A stretch of DNA of 64,000 nucleotides from Hygrocybe punicea (lineage: Eukaryota; Basidiomycota; Agaricomycetes; Agaricales; Hygrophoraceae), in the NCBI GenBank assembly GCA_963556145.1, contig OY744469.1, positions 4,994,767 through 5,058,766 on the forward strand. The letters run 5' to 3'. The position numbers and the translations under genes are program-made. A model generated the notes under the pieces. It had not been told where the DNA came from. It worked only from the letters and a program-made list of their open reading frames with translations, and ran no database searches. This document shows positions 33,236 through 44,813 of the stretch, piece after piece (position 1 is the stretch's first letter; each line of letters opens with the position of its first letter).

Positions 33236-34250
33236 CAGTAGACCCAGTCGTTTTGGTTAACCCAATCGCAGATATAGTTGCAAAAGGTAGGTACACATAG
33301 CGCAGTTGCTTGCTGGGGGGGTAGGTTAACCCAAATGACAGCTCTTGCTGGGGAAATGTAGAGGGGTAGGTTGACCCAGGTACAGCTCTTCCTGGTGAAG
33401 GGCAGCTGGGTGGGTCAACCCAGTGCCAGCTCTGCCATGGGGTAGGTTAACCCAGGGCAGCTATTCTGGGATGGTTGGGTTGACCCAGGTCCAGCTGTTC
33501 AAGCAATGTGGGTTGACCTGGTTTCAGTTATTGCTGCAGCACTGGGTTGACCCCAGACCAGGTCTTGCTGCAGGCTGGGGTTGACCTGGCTCCAGCTGTT
33601 GCTGCAGCACTGGGTTGACCTGGGTCCAGCACTCGCCGGAGGGTAGGGTGACTGGGGTCCAGCTATTGCTGCAGCACTGGGTTGACCCTGGCCCAGCACT
33701 TACTGCAGGGTAGGTTGACCTAGCTGCAGCATTGGGTCAACCGGGGCCCAGCTATTGCTGCACCATTGGGTCAACCCAGGGCCAGCTATTGCTGCACCAT
33801 CGGGTCAACCCAGGGCCAGCTATTGCTGCGGCATTGGGTCCACCTGGCCCCAGCAATGCCTGCAGCATTGGGTTGACCTGGCCCCAGCTCTTGCTGCAGC
33901 TTTGGGTCAACCTGGCCCCAGCTCTTGCTGCTGCTGTGGGTCAACCTGGGCCCAGCTGTTGCTGCAGCGCCAGGTTGACCCAGGGCCAGCTATTGCTGCA
34001 GGACCGGGTTGACCCAGGGCCAGCTATCACTGCAGCATTGGGTTGACCTGGCCCCAGCTCTTGCTGCAGGGTAGGATGACCTAGCTTCAGCTATTGCTGC
34101 AGCATTGGGTCAACCGGGGCCCAGCTATTGCCACACCACCGGGTCAACCCAGGGCCAGCTATTGCTGCAGCACTGGGTTGACCTGGCCCCAGCTCTTGCT
34201 GCAGAATAGGTTGACCTACCTTCAGCTATTGCTGCAGCATTGGATTGCTT
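33236..34250 (+). repeat. Left inverted end of the KDZ element, built of about 34-bp units
   Basis: After a unique tip of about 90 bp the arm is an array of units of about 34 bp with core GGTTGACC or GGTCAACC followed by CAGCTNTTGCTGCAG, for instance around 33860-34040. Unit length and orientation of the core vary. Frames through this array (Gln/Cys/Gly-rich) are not proteins. Confidence 0.88.
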
Positions 34251-34426
34251 TGGGAAACACACTTCCAATCAATACTTTCTCCATTTCAGTGATCATTTCC
34301 TGCCTTTGAATCTCAACACACAATCATGGCACTCATAGTCATCATTTCCTTCAGTTCAGTGATCATTTCCTTCCTTGGACTGTGGACATACAGCAGTGCT
34401 ATGCATTACTAACTTCCAGCTCCTAA

Positions 34427-37400
34427 CTAATCAAACATATCATCTTCCATCTCTGATACAGCATCATCATCCTCTTCTTCAATCTCCTGCCTGATTATCC
34501 TCTCAGAATTGCACAATCTCCCCTCCAGATATTCCTCAGGCCATTCAGTAGCCATCCCATGTGATGACAAAAACGGATACCAATTATCAGCAAACCGTCT
34601 AGCCATAGAGTCCAGAATGGCTGCTTGTTTGCAGGAGTATGCCACCAAACCCTCCCTCACATCTTCTCTTGCATTGTGTCGCAATCTTCCCTGATCCATC
34701 CACCACTTTCTTTTCCATTTCAAAAACCACAGCACGCGGCGCATCTCCTCAAGCAACAAAGTGACGTCCTCAGACCAACGGGCAGCCCGAGCACCTGATT
34801 TTGACCACTCAACCAGCAAACCTGTTACATGTCAGATAGTTATATGTATATTAAGACTGATGACTTACTATCCCCCACCTCCTCCCCACTGGCAGCTGTG
34901 TTCATGTTCTTGGAATCTGACTTTACCATCCAAATCCAGGACACTTCCCTTCTCCCCTCACTTTCATCATCCTTGCCTCGCCCAGGACCTTTCACATGCT
35001 CTGCCTTTAGTTCAAGCAATCTCTCTGACCATGATCCAGTTGGATCTAGTCTTCCCAGAGCAGTCCATGCAGATCGATATCGCTCAACACACCGTCCAAT
35101 CTTTTCTTTGAACCTTGCAATTATTGATCGGGCCCTAGTGTTGGCACGCTGACTTGGTCCAAGTTGACTAAATTTGTAGTCCCAGAGTCCAAGCGTGACA
35201 CGTAACAGTCGCCGAAGCTCCACTAGAGCATCATCTGCCTGTGCAAGGCGTAACCGTTTCTCCATCTCAACCAAATTTGCTGAGAGAATATGACCTGCAG
35301 GAAATCCAGAAGGCAAGAGAAGTGGGATGCCTTCAGGATGTGAAACCTCACCCTCAGCCACTTTCTGCCTACCTCTCAGCTCCACCACCCCTGGCATGTA
35401 GATTGACTGAATCTCCTGCCAAGTTGTTATTCGCCGTTGCAGAGTGGTTCGTTTCTCCTGAAACTCAGCAACCTGTAACAATGTTGCCTTTGAACGTAGT
35501 TGCTGTTTAAGCAGACGTCTCAAACACATCATTAATTTTTTATCCAGTATACAATAAATCAAGCCACTTACTGCTGTTCTTCAAGCTCTAAGCCAGTCTG
35601 CAAAAACATGTTGGGTGAAACATCATGAATTGGAGCCAATCCTTTTTTGGCTTTCTCCAACTCCTCCCCTGCCAGCTCAAGCCTCACTTGAGCAAGAGTT
35701 GAAGCTGAACCAATTAATAAGTATATTATTTCCCAACTCACACAGATGGCACACCTTTTCCAACCTCTTCATAGGGATTGGGTTTTTGGGGATCCAAATC
35801 CCAAGCATCTACCATAGCAGACCATCTTTCAACCACTTCAGGGTCAAACCCAGCTGTAAAGCGAGCATGGGCAGCCATCTTTTTGATCTTCATCTTGAAT
35901 GACTGCTGAAGCTGCACCAAGAGTGACTTTCCTATAATAAATACATAGCAATTAGTATCCAATTGAAAATCATCTCTGTTATCATACCCAAGTTTGTGAT
36001 CTTTCTCCAATTCCACGCAGCTGCATGGTCATCAATAGTATCATGCCGAGCACCTCCCCCCATCTCTTTCGTACTCATGCTGACAGGATTGATATGTGCC
36101 CACCACTTCTCTGGCTCCTCTCCATTGGTCCGTGCAGAATAGCGAAGGAAGTTCAAAGAGAAATGTATCTGACATTTCAATCCATGGCCGTAGATGTGAA
36201 ATTTCGGTATCACAAACTTGAGACTCTCAACCAAGGCTGGTGGAGGCTGCATCCATGATGGGAGCTGCCCAACACGTCTCTTGAGGTTTCGGGACCATTG
36301 GCAGGCAATATCATAGGAAAATGAAAGTAACAACACCATAACCCCCACTAGGGATGACCGCGCAATGAAGTCCATGTTAGCATACCTATAATTCCATCAG
36401 TTGATGATCAGCAAGCAGAAACATCACCCACCGTTCTCCTTTCTGTAAATCACCCAATCCATTTTTTCGAACCAAACAGTGACGTGCACAAATCGCCCCA
36501 CCAACACCAGTCGCCTTGTAGCCCTTTGAAAATTTGGTATTTGCATGGTCAACTGCATGCAAGTCAGATTCGCAAAGATTCGGCTGTTACGGTCTCGCCA
36601 GGTTATATTTTTATTACCATACATAAGATGAAACAAACCTCAGCCTGATACCCATACTTCTTGATATATTCTTTGTAAGACTTTTCTCCCACCCAGTGAC
36701 CCCATCCATCACCGAGCGAAGGATCATTCTTGACTCGTTTATCCTTCAATTTTAGGTGAAAATTGGCGTCCAATGTGAGGATAAGGCAATATAGCCACCT
36801 TGCAACGAGTTAGCCAGGTGAAGCATGAATGAAATGCTTAACTCACCGGATCCCAGGCGGAGCCTTCTCCCAGCCATTTGGGAGATTTCGACCAGGATGT
36901 GGGCATGCTGGACATTCGACAGAACAATCACCTGGCTTCGTAGCAGCCACACCGAGAGGATCATGAGCATGCCCTGCACGCTTGAGCATTTTGAGGTGAC
37001 GCCAAATCCGAATGGCGGTCAGAAATTGTTCATAGCGGTCCTACGTGTCGAAAGGTCAGGGAAAAATGAAAAATGAAGTGGAGCTGGCACATACCTTCGT
37101 GTCAAGGAGGCCAGTGTTGTCAGTTTTGTGGGCCAGCGAGAGATAGTAGTCGTAAGCCGACGTTTTACCCTGCAACGTCAAGAGGTGAAAGGAATCAAGG
37201 ACATCGAAGGTAAAAGCGCTGATCGGATGTGTATGAGTTGGGGGGAGCAGGCCAGCGCAGAGCAATTGGACGCGACTGTGTGAGCCTCCTGCAGTTCCAT
37301 AGCAACCACAGAATTGGACGTCAATGCTATGGACGCCGTTGATCGCAACCACGGTGAAATTTTCAACTACATCGCCAGGGATCGGACAAGGATCGCCCTG

Positions 37401-38063
37401 GTGGCCAAGGTGCATCTTGATGCCGAGAGACTTTAGCCGGGTGTCTTCAAAGTGATCGTCAGTCCAATGCTGTATGATCCGTCAGACATCAAGTATTGCA
37501 GGTGAGAGACAGCAAGGTCTTACCAGGACACGGTGTAGAGGTGAGTGCGAATGTCTTTCGGCGAAACACTCACGGCAGACCAGCTGAAACCCAAAGCAAT
37601 CCTTACACTTGTAGATACCTTCCCTCCCACATTTTTCGCCACATGAAACAACTCCAGCTCTTCCCTCGTGCCGGAGCATTTCGTCCAAGTAGGAGTCGCG
37701 ATGAACTCGGGCCCATTCCTGCAGAGGTGAGTCTGCCAGGCTCTTCTCGTCTATCTCGGATTCATTATCTCCATCGTCATCTCCATCGTCATCTCTGCTA
37801 TCTCCATCGTCATCTTCAGCATCGGCCTCGGGTCCATAGTCGACAAAGTCTGTTGTGGTTAGGTCAATTTCCGCCGCTGAAGGATTACTTGTGTTTTCTG
37901 GCGGCGGGAGGGTGTCAGCGCTAGGCACGAAAGAGGTCGATTGCCCAAGACATCCTGCAGCTGTGGTATGAACCGAGACGGTACGATTACGAGGAGGGAG
38001 CTGGTGGCGGGGGCGGTTGATGCGTACGACCGGTGCGTCAGGATTCTTGCGTTTACGACCCAT
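34427..38063 (-). CDS. KDZ transposase with CxC2-like cysteine cluster
   Basis: The start at 38063 gives MGRKRKNPDAPVVRINRPRH, a basic start that suits nuclear entry. An acidic Asp/Glu run follows, then the cysteine cluster CGEKCGREGIYKCKDCFGF with VCRECFAERHSHSPLHRV, the CxC2-type motif found at the front of KDZ (Kyakuja-Dileera-Zisupton) transposases. Further on: VQFCGCYGTAGGSHSRVQLL, FTFDVLDSFHLLTLQGKTSA, CPACPHPGRNLPNGWEKAPP, LILTLDANFHLKLKDK, HDACQ-like SYDIACQWSRNL, and FHIYGHGLKCQIHFSLNF with EEPEKWWAHINPVSMST. The DANFHLK and SYDIACQW Asp residues are likely catalytic. A long helical C-terminal half runs to EEEDDDAVSEMEDDMFD and ends at 34427. About ten short introns; no stop or frameshift seen. 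It is expressed away from the accessory genes. Confidence 0.82.
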
Positions 38064-38416
38064 CGATGCTGACCAGTATCGATGATTAATCGATGATTGG
38101 TGATAGTGACTCGGACTTGAATGTATGAGTCAGCCAAGCACGAACTTGAATCCGGCGCGGGAATATATCTCATCTTGTACCACATATCCTCTCGCTTCTC
38201 TGAAGGCGTCAGGATTACACGCGCATTGAATACACAGTGAGTGTTGAAGCTTTAATGACCTATCTACACTACTCAACATCACTGGGTCGTATAACAGCAA
38301 AATCTATCCAGCCGCATTGTGGACTCGCAGTGATCCACGATGTCCACCACATCAAACACGCTAACGAAAGACCAACGATACAGAGCCAGGTGCGCTCGGC
38401 TTCTGAATATCCAACT
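38064..38416. promoter_or_regulatory. Divergent promoter spacer of the KDZ element
   Basis: About 350 bp between the divergent starts of the transposase (38063, -) and the first accessory gene (38417, +). It contains direct repeats of ATCGATGATTAATCGATGAT type at 38068-38095. It probably drives both units. No TATA assignment is made. Confidence 0.4.
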
Positions 38417-39000
38417 ATGGGTCATCATCAAGTACTGAACGTCAGGAATCTCGCTCGCATCCGCGAGAAGGACCGCCTTCGTGCTGCTAAGTAACTTGCT
38501 ATTTTCTTTATCCGCTTACTAGTTTTACCTGTTGTATTTTCAGATGGCGGCAAGGCTTGGTGGCGTCTCGGTGTCAAGGCAGCAAGACTGCATCGAACTC
38601 GTGCACCAATGTCCCCTCGAAACTCCCCAATCTTGAAAAGCCGTCTCCGCCCAGCGAGATCTCTGCGGCGGAAATCGTAGCGGATACCCGCGCCATGGTC
38701 TGGGAATGGACCAGGGACAGGGGGCCCATTTCTGGTTGGTTCGAGGCCTTGGCCGCCGAATTTCAGGAGGCCGAGCGGAGCGGAACGCTTGCTGATATGA
38801 CACAGGACTGGCGATCTCATCTCAATGTAGGAAAGGTGCTCTTGCGCGATTTGGAGGGAGTTATTCGCAGCCGGCTGCCGAGCAACGAGAACGCGTTGCG
38901 AGATCTTCTGAGACAGGTGTTTGACCTTATATCCACACTCCAGGCTGGGATAGCCATGATGAAAGCCTACTTGGCTGTACTGTCTCATTATCGCGGTTAA
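38417..39000 (+). CDS. KDZ accessory protein 1 (unknown function)
   Basis: The ATG at 38417 starts MGHHQVLNVRNLARIREKDR. After a 54-bp intron the frame continues WRQGLVASRCQGSKTASNSC and SAAEIVADTRAMVWEWTRDR, and ends LAVLSHYRG at TAA 38998-39000. An upstream in-frame ATG at 38255 is possible. The protein is about 175 residues, helical, with no domain I recognise. It is the first of two genes reading away from the KDZ transposase inside the same inverted ends. Confidence 0.55.
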
Positions 39001-39112
39001 CAAATTGGAGTGCATCAGATCTTAATATTCATGATAGGGGTGAACTCCGTCAGGTACAATTTACAGAGGGGATGTTGGACGACTCGGCTGCTAATTCCTA
39101 ACCAAGCATTCA

Positions 39113-42052
39113 ATGTCAACAAGTGACAAAAATAAAGGTGGTCAAAAGGCATGGACGACGAACGAGCAGAAGGACTGGCTTACCAACAGATTGCCTTCCT
39201 ACGTGGCATCCAGAGCCAGCGACTCGCCTTCGGATTTCTGGGCCGGCGTTTTTGAGGGTTGGTTCGAAAACTGGCCAATCAGCGGCGCAGACGAAGGAGA
39301 TGCGGCGGCGAAGTCATCTGAGGAGCAGGCAAAGAAGAAAAAGGCGGTGAGTGATGTCCAACATCCAACAATCCAGGCACTCACAGAATTCCCGCCGCTA
39401 GCAAATCAAGGACTGGTTTAAAAATCACAGTCGAGCGAGTGCGTCTAGCATAGAGGGACGGCGTGGCCTTCTCGATCTCCGCGCCAAGAGGCAGCGCAAA
39501 CTGACACCATGTCAAGCCTATTCGAAACTGTATTACGACGCGAAACTCAAAGCAGTCATGAATGAACGTTGGAGGGAGCAATACCTGAACGAACACCCCG
39601 ACCATGACCTAACCGAGCCAGTGCCCGTGCCTACGATCAAATTTCGGAATGCCGTGACACAAGAATTGTTTGAGGGAGAGGCTGCGGACATGAAGGAAAA
39701 GGTCGAGCGGGAGCGGGAGAAACTTGGACAGGAGGAGTTTACGGACCTTGACGCAGCAGATGGGCTTGATCAAAAGGAGCGTGAGCGCATCAAAACTGCG
39801 CAGCAGTTTCAAACGTACATTCCTCTTCGTAGCTCTTGACCAATCCAAGCTGCTAACGGTGTCGTTTTCTTGACAGTGGTATCGACTCGCTTAGCCACAC
39901 GATGACGAAACTCTTGGAGGAGATCTACATTAAAACTGGCATGATTGGGATGGCCTTGTTTGCTGGTCCCGAGCCCAGTCAAGGCGGGAATATTACTGTA
40001 CTCGAGTGAGTGGTACGGCGACTTGAATTTTTGATTTCTTGGACTGATTGTGCTCGGTTGTTGAGATTCCACAAGGGAAAATCAACTCATGGTCACGATT
40101 TTGGAGTTGCCCATGACGAGTTTGCCACTCATGTTCGGAAACCTTTCAATCACTTCGCGTCCCGTTGTTTTCGTGAGTACCACAAAGTGTTTCCTTTTTT
40201 TGCATGAATAACAGTAAATCTGCAGCGAATTCTGTACGGATTTCCCGAGCGCTTCCAGGAACTGAGGATCTCGCCAATTATTTAAGCAAGGTATGTACTG
40301 AGTTTCGATTGAATGTTTTTCTCACTCACCTTACCTTCCAGCCTGACGACGATGACTTGGCTAAACCCTCAGATGCCTCTTGCCGAACCCGGACTTCGTT
40401 GCCCAAAGCCGATGGCAAGGGGAAACACCGCTATCGTTCGGCTGAGACGATCGATGACTTGGACGACGAGGGTCCGGCCAATCAACTTGAGGCGCCGAAA
40501 CTCACTTGGTCTGCCGCAGCCCTGGACACTGAGTCTGAATATGAGAGGGAGAAGCGCGAGAATGTTGCGAGGAACCGAGCATTGCTGAAGGATGTGCAGG
40601 GATCTTACACGGAACTGATAAAGGACCTTGGGAGGTCTTTGCCGTCTGGTTCTAAACCAAAGGCTGGAACAGCGATGAAGAGTTTGGAGGACCAATTGGT
40701 CTCCAGTTTGTCTAAGGTATGTTCAAGTTTGCATTTATTGAACAGCTGCAACACTGACGGATCACATGTAGCTAAATGAGAAGGGTGGATTGGAGTCGGA
40801 AGATGATGGCAACAATACTAGTGGTTTGCTGGCGCCAGAAGGGACTGTTTCTGAGAACATGCCTATTTGCGAGAAGTCTGCTTCGCCTGAATGGTTCCAG
40901 AAGTATATCGACAGGTTGGAAGCTGTTGAGGGATCTGAGCCTCTCAAGGAGATCATTCAAAAGTTTCCTAGGTTTGAGATGGCATTGGGTTTTCCGACTG
41001 GGCAGGTAGGTGAATTTAATTGATTACAGTTTTGCCACACTCACATGGATGTAGGGAAAAGTCATGGCATTGTCTACTACTGGTCGGCCTGATATAATTG
41101 GTCGCTGGATCAATAGTGGACGAAAAGCTTTACCAGTGATTGATGATCTGTGTTACGGATCGCTGTTCTTATGACGGCGGACTCCGGCAACAATAAACCA
41201 AACGAGGATGTTTATAGAAGAAAGCGAGTACAAATGGATAGAAGAGGGGAGATATCTGGATTTCGTGGTAGCGATCGGGGGAAGAGTAGCTATACTAAAC
41301 TTAGGGATACTGACTACGAATGTCAATGATTATATACTGGTGAACAACTTCAGGGTCGGCTTCTTCGTCATGCGCGGCTGCGTGGAGGATAAGCTCCGGG
41401 ATGAACGGCGTCTTGCTTGGCTTCATGGTCTATACGTTTTGGGGTGCCAACGAGGTGGCCAACGGCTGTGTTGCAGGTCCGGTGTCAGCAGACAGCTGAT
41501 CCGATGATTGTGTTGCACGGTGTTATTGAGTGCTTGAATCAACGTGTATGATGTATCGGCGGTGATCGGTTGATGAGGGTAATCATGAGGATTGGGATAC
41601 CGTCGTTGGTTGTCTTCGACGATGTTCCGGACCCAGGTTATGATATTGTCTTGTGACGTCGAGTCAGGGACGTCAGGGTCGGAAGCGGGGGTTAAATCGG
41701 GGTAAAACGTAACAATCTGCCTGCTTTTGTGGGGTCCTGGAAGAGATGGTGGGGTGCCCTGCAACCCAAGTCACGTGTCCAGAAAGGTAATGGCAAGGGG
41801 TCCCGAGGGGTAGATGATAAGGAGGAGTGGGAGGACTTATGTAAAGGAAGCATTAATGGCTTCTTTAACATTGTGGTCAGTCTTGCCTCTTGGTGGATGG
41901 CACTGAAGACTGCAGCACAGCGGAAGATATTTCTTGAGATGATTGATGAGGTGTCCTGGGCAATGGATCAGATGATGGGTGAGGTTGGAGCTGGGAAGAA
42001 GCGTGGTCACAACACTGTTGAAGAGGAGGGTAGTAGAAAATCCAAGAAGTAA
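39113..42052 (+). CDS. KDZ accessory protein 2 (unknown function), split by a solo LTR
   Basis: The ATG at 39113 starts MSTSDKNKGGQKAWTTNEQK, a segment with the look of a Myb/GT-like or transposon-passenger DNA-binding start (WTTNEQKDWLTNRLP). Blocks follow: CQAYSKLYYDAKLKAVMNER, SGIDSLSHTMTKLLEEIYIK, HVRKPFNHFASRCFQRILYG, then a low-complexity linker, EWFQKYIDRLEAVEGSEPLK, FEMALGFPTGQ and DIIGRWINSGRKALPVIDDL. At 41151 the frame is broken by a 564-bp solo LTR. Beyond it the same frame resumes as PAFVGSWKRWWGALQPKSRV and SINGFFNIVVSLASWWMALK, ending GSRKSKK at TAA 42050-42052. Without the LTR and one copy of its 5-bp duplication the frame is continuous. As it stands, the product would stop at 41174, losing the Trp-rich C-terminus. 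Confidence 0.65.
41151..41714. mobile_element. Solo LTR (564 bp) with 5-bp target duplication ATCTG
   Basis: It starts TGTTACGGATCGCTG and ends ACGTAACA, so its tips TGTTAC/GTAACA are perfect inverted repeats. ATCTG stands directly on both sides (41146-41150 and 41715-41719). No internal region is present, so it arose by LTR-LTR recombination. Its start resembles the right end (reversed) of the LTR-like block at 57445-57926. Confidence 0.88.
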
Positions 42053-42589
42053 GTCAACTATTCATTTTCTTTGATTGGTGTCTGAAAAGTGACGTAGGCA
42101 GAGAAAGGCCTGATGTGGGCTATGAGGGGGGGGGGGGGGGAATTTGTGATATACCCAGAAGTATTTTGTGTTTGATGGTTGGCTTGGAAAAATGATTGGG
42201 GTGCTATGATATTTGCTTGTGCATTGAAACTGAAAGTTGATCCCTGGGCAAGATTTGGTCCAGATAAAATCTTGCAGTAATTGAGCCTAACATTTGAAGA
42301 GACAAGCTATGGTCCTGAATAAAGGTTGACCCTGGAATATGTTGATTGTTGATAAGTCCCACAGGAAATGACCCACAACAATACCTGAACCAATGTTGAT
42401 GCACGCTAGGAGTTTGTAATGCATGTTGATATGTACGATGGCTGTATGTCCCCAGTCCCAGGCAGGAAATGATCACTGAACTGAAGGAAATGATGACTGT
42501 GAGTGCCATGATTGTGTGTTGAGAGTCAAGGGCAGGAAATGATCACTGAAATGAAGAAAGTATTGATTGGAAGTGTAATCCCCGATGCA
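42053..42589. other. KDZ interior between accessory gene 2 and the right arm
   Basis: This holds the 3' flank of accessory gene 2, a run of 16 G near 42125-42140, and AT-richer DNA. A similar text to 42470-42590 (AATGATCACTGAA, AATGATGACTGTG) occurs reversed at 34250-34390, extending the inverted similarity inward. No gene seen. Confidence 0.45.
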
Positions 42590-43871
42590 ATCCAATGCTG
42601 CAGTAATAGCTGGGCCCCGGCCAACCCAATGTGGCAGCAATAGCTGAGCCCTGGCCAACCCAATGCTGCAGCAATAGCTGAAGCTAGGTCAACTTACCCT
42701 GCAGCAATAGCTGGCCCTGGGTCAACCTGGTGCTGCAGCAAGAGCTGGGGCTGGGTCAACCCAATGCTGCAGCAATAACTGGCCCTGGGTCAACCCGGTG
42801 CTGCAGCAAGAGCTGGGCCTAGGTCAACCCAATGCTGCAGCAATAGCTGGCCCTGGGTTAACCCAATGCTGCATCGATAGCTTGCCCTGGGTTGACCTGG
42901 TGGTGTGGCAATAGCTGGGCCCCGGTTGACCCAATGCTGCAGCAATAGCTGAAGCTAGGTCAACCTACCCTGCAGCAAGAGCTGGGGCCAGGTCAACCCA
43001 ATGCTGCAGCAATAGCTGGCCCTGGGTCAACCTGGTGCTGCAGCAAGAGCTGGGGCCAGGTCAACCCAATGCTGCAGCAACAGCTGGCCCTGGGTCAACC
43101 CAATGCTGCAGGCATTGCTGGGGCCAGGTCGACCCAATGCCGCAGCAATAGCTGGCCCTGGGTTGACCCAATGGTGCAGCAATAGCTGGGCCCAGGTTGA
43201 CCCACAGCAGCAGCAAGAGCTGGGGCCAGGTCAACCCAATGCTGCAGGCATTGCTGGGGCCAGGTCGACCCAATGCCGCAGCAATAGCTGGCCCTGGGTT
43301 GACCTGATGGTGCAGCAATAGCTGGCCCTGAGTTGACCCAATGGTGCAGCAATAGCTGGGCCCCGGTTGACCCAATGCTGCAGCTAGGTCAACCTACCCT
43401 GCAGTAAGTGCTGGGCCAGGGTCAACCCAGTGCTGCAGCAATAGCTGGACCCCAGTCACCCTACCCTCCGGCGAGTGCTGGACCCAGGTCAACCCAGTGC
43501 TGCAGCAACAGCTGGAGCCAGGTCAACCCCAGCCTGCAGCAAGACCTGGTCTGGGGTCAACCCAGTGCTGCAGCAATAACTGAAACCAGGTCAACCCACA
43601 TTGCTTGAACAGCTGGACCTGGGTCAACCCAACCATCCCAGAATAGCTGCCCTGGGTTAACCTACCCCATGGCAGAGCTGGCACTGGGTTGACCCACCCA
43701 GCTGCCCTTCACCAGGAAGAGCTGTACCTGGGTCAACCTACCCCTCTACATTTCCCCAGCAAGAGCTGTCATTTGGGTTAACCTACCCCCCCAGCAAGCA
43801 ACTGCGCTATGTGTACCTACCTTTTGCAACTATATCTGCGATTGGGTTAACCAAAACGACTGGGTCTACTG
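42590..43871 (-). repeat. Right inverted end of the KDZ element
   Basis: The same 34-bp units as the left arm, in reverse, ending at the tip CTACTG. This arm has several more units than the left one, so arrays have expanded or contracted inside an otherwise identical pair. Confidence 0.88.
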
Positions 43872-44813
43872 AGCTTGGAGACTGGAGATGGTAGAACCAT
43901 TGGGAACTTCGCGACAGCGTTTGGCATTCATCAGCATGACATCGCAGGGACTGGTGGGATCAACGATGGGATTAATCCCACCGGTCTCCTGGAGGGTAAC
44001 ATCCTCAAGTTTGCCCTGGGGTAATGCGTGAAAGGTACTCGATAGTAAGATACAATAAATATTTACCTTGACTTCTGCTTTGAGGCGCCTGCGATTTTCA
44101 ATGCAGAACAAAGTAAATTGTTTGGATCTTGGTGTTGTGTCATGATTTTCGACAATGTCTGTCAGGAAGATGGTGTCTTCTGACTCCGTTTTGCTTGTGT
44201 TCGAAGATTTGCTGGGGGAGTCATCTAAAGCTGAGTTGTTCACAGTAAAGCGATCAATTGACTCGTCGTTGTCATCGTCAAAGTTTCTACAGAACATACA
44301 AGATATTTCAGTGAACACAAGTACTCAAATTCAAGACCACTTACTTTCGTCGCACCAAAGAGTCCATTAAATCATGATCTGAAGCTGTAAAAAACCCACA
44401 ACTTTCCAAATCACATTCGCGTGCGAGTGTGCGGTTGGTAGGGGGTTTGATGATGATTAGCTGTCGAAATATGCCAACACCGATGAGTTCAGAGTTATGA
44501 ATAATAATCCATGTGAACGTACCAGCGGCCCTGGTTCAGTTGGCGTGATGACAAGGTGCTCGTCTTGATCTTGTTGTGTGAGTTGAATGGTTACAACGTT
44601 GACACTACACGTCGTGGAGATGATTTGGGCAGGCATGAGCGGGTGAAGCAGGTGAAGCAGGTGAAGGCTGAAGCTGAAGGCTGAAGGTAAGCATGAAAGG
44701 GCAAGGCGTCGTCTCCATGATCCAGATGCAGGAGAGACTGGAGGTTGAGGTAAGGACAGGTACTGTCTTTGGACATCGGATACCATATGGTTATGGCTGG
44801 TCGGTGCCAGCAA
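43866..44813 (-). pseudogene. Unknown gene interrupted near its 3' end by the KDZ element
   Basis: The - strand reads, after putative upstream exons (44813 downwards), NFDDDNDESIDRFTVNNSAL, SKTESEDTIFLTDIVENHDT, FTLFCIENRRRLKAEVK, an intron, then GKLEDVTLQETGGINPIVDP and REVPNGSTISSLQA, where the KDZ tip begins. On the other side of the KDZ element the frame would continue GKRFKDK with TAG at 33205-33207. The coding frame is open across the rebuilt site, so the element sits in the last exon. At present it would end two codons into the KDZ tip, so the product may be nearly normal. The family is not recognised. Confidence 0.5.
43872..43878. repeat. Target-site duplication, right (AGCTTGG)
   Basis: Identical to 33229-33235. 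Confidence 0.85.

Larger units (their letters stand above)
33236..43871. mobile_element. KDZ-type DNA transposon, 10.6 kb, with long inverted ends and 7-bp target duplication
   Basis: Both ends begin CAGTAGACCCAGTCGTTTTG. The first 540 bp (33236-33775 against 43871-43332 reversed) show no difference by eye, and similarity continues with small changes and rearranged units to about 34250 and 42590. The heptamer AGCTTGG stands immediately outside both ends (33229-33235 and 43872-43878), which defines the element exactly. Inside are a KDZ transposase on the - strand and two accessory genes on the + strand reading away from it, sharing a spacer of about 350 bp. The near-identical ends point to recent movement. 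A solo LTR (41151-41714) has landed inside it since. Confidence 0.9.

Noticed and set aside
33732..34309. Long Gln/Cys/Gly-rich open frames in the KDZ arm (and their twins at 43061-43375)
   Set aside because: They are translations of the 34-bp repeat array, occur in several frames and both strands, and carry no independent coding signal.
33236..43871. TET/JBP-type oxygenase gene as KDZ cargo
   Set aside because: I looked for the HxD and downstream His/Arg pattern in the + strand passengers and did not see it; the cargo proteins are helical and unlike oxygenases.
43866..44318. Treating the KDZ tip as the natural end of the adjacent unknown gene
   Set aside because: The duplicated AGCTTGG and the open frame on the far side show that the last codons before the TAG are element sequence.
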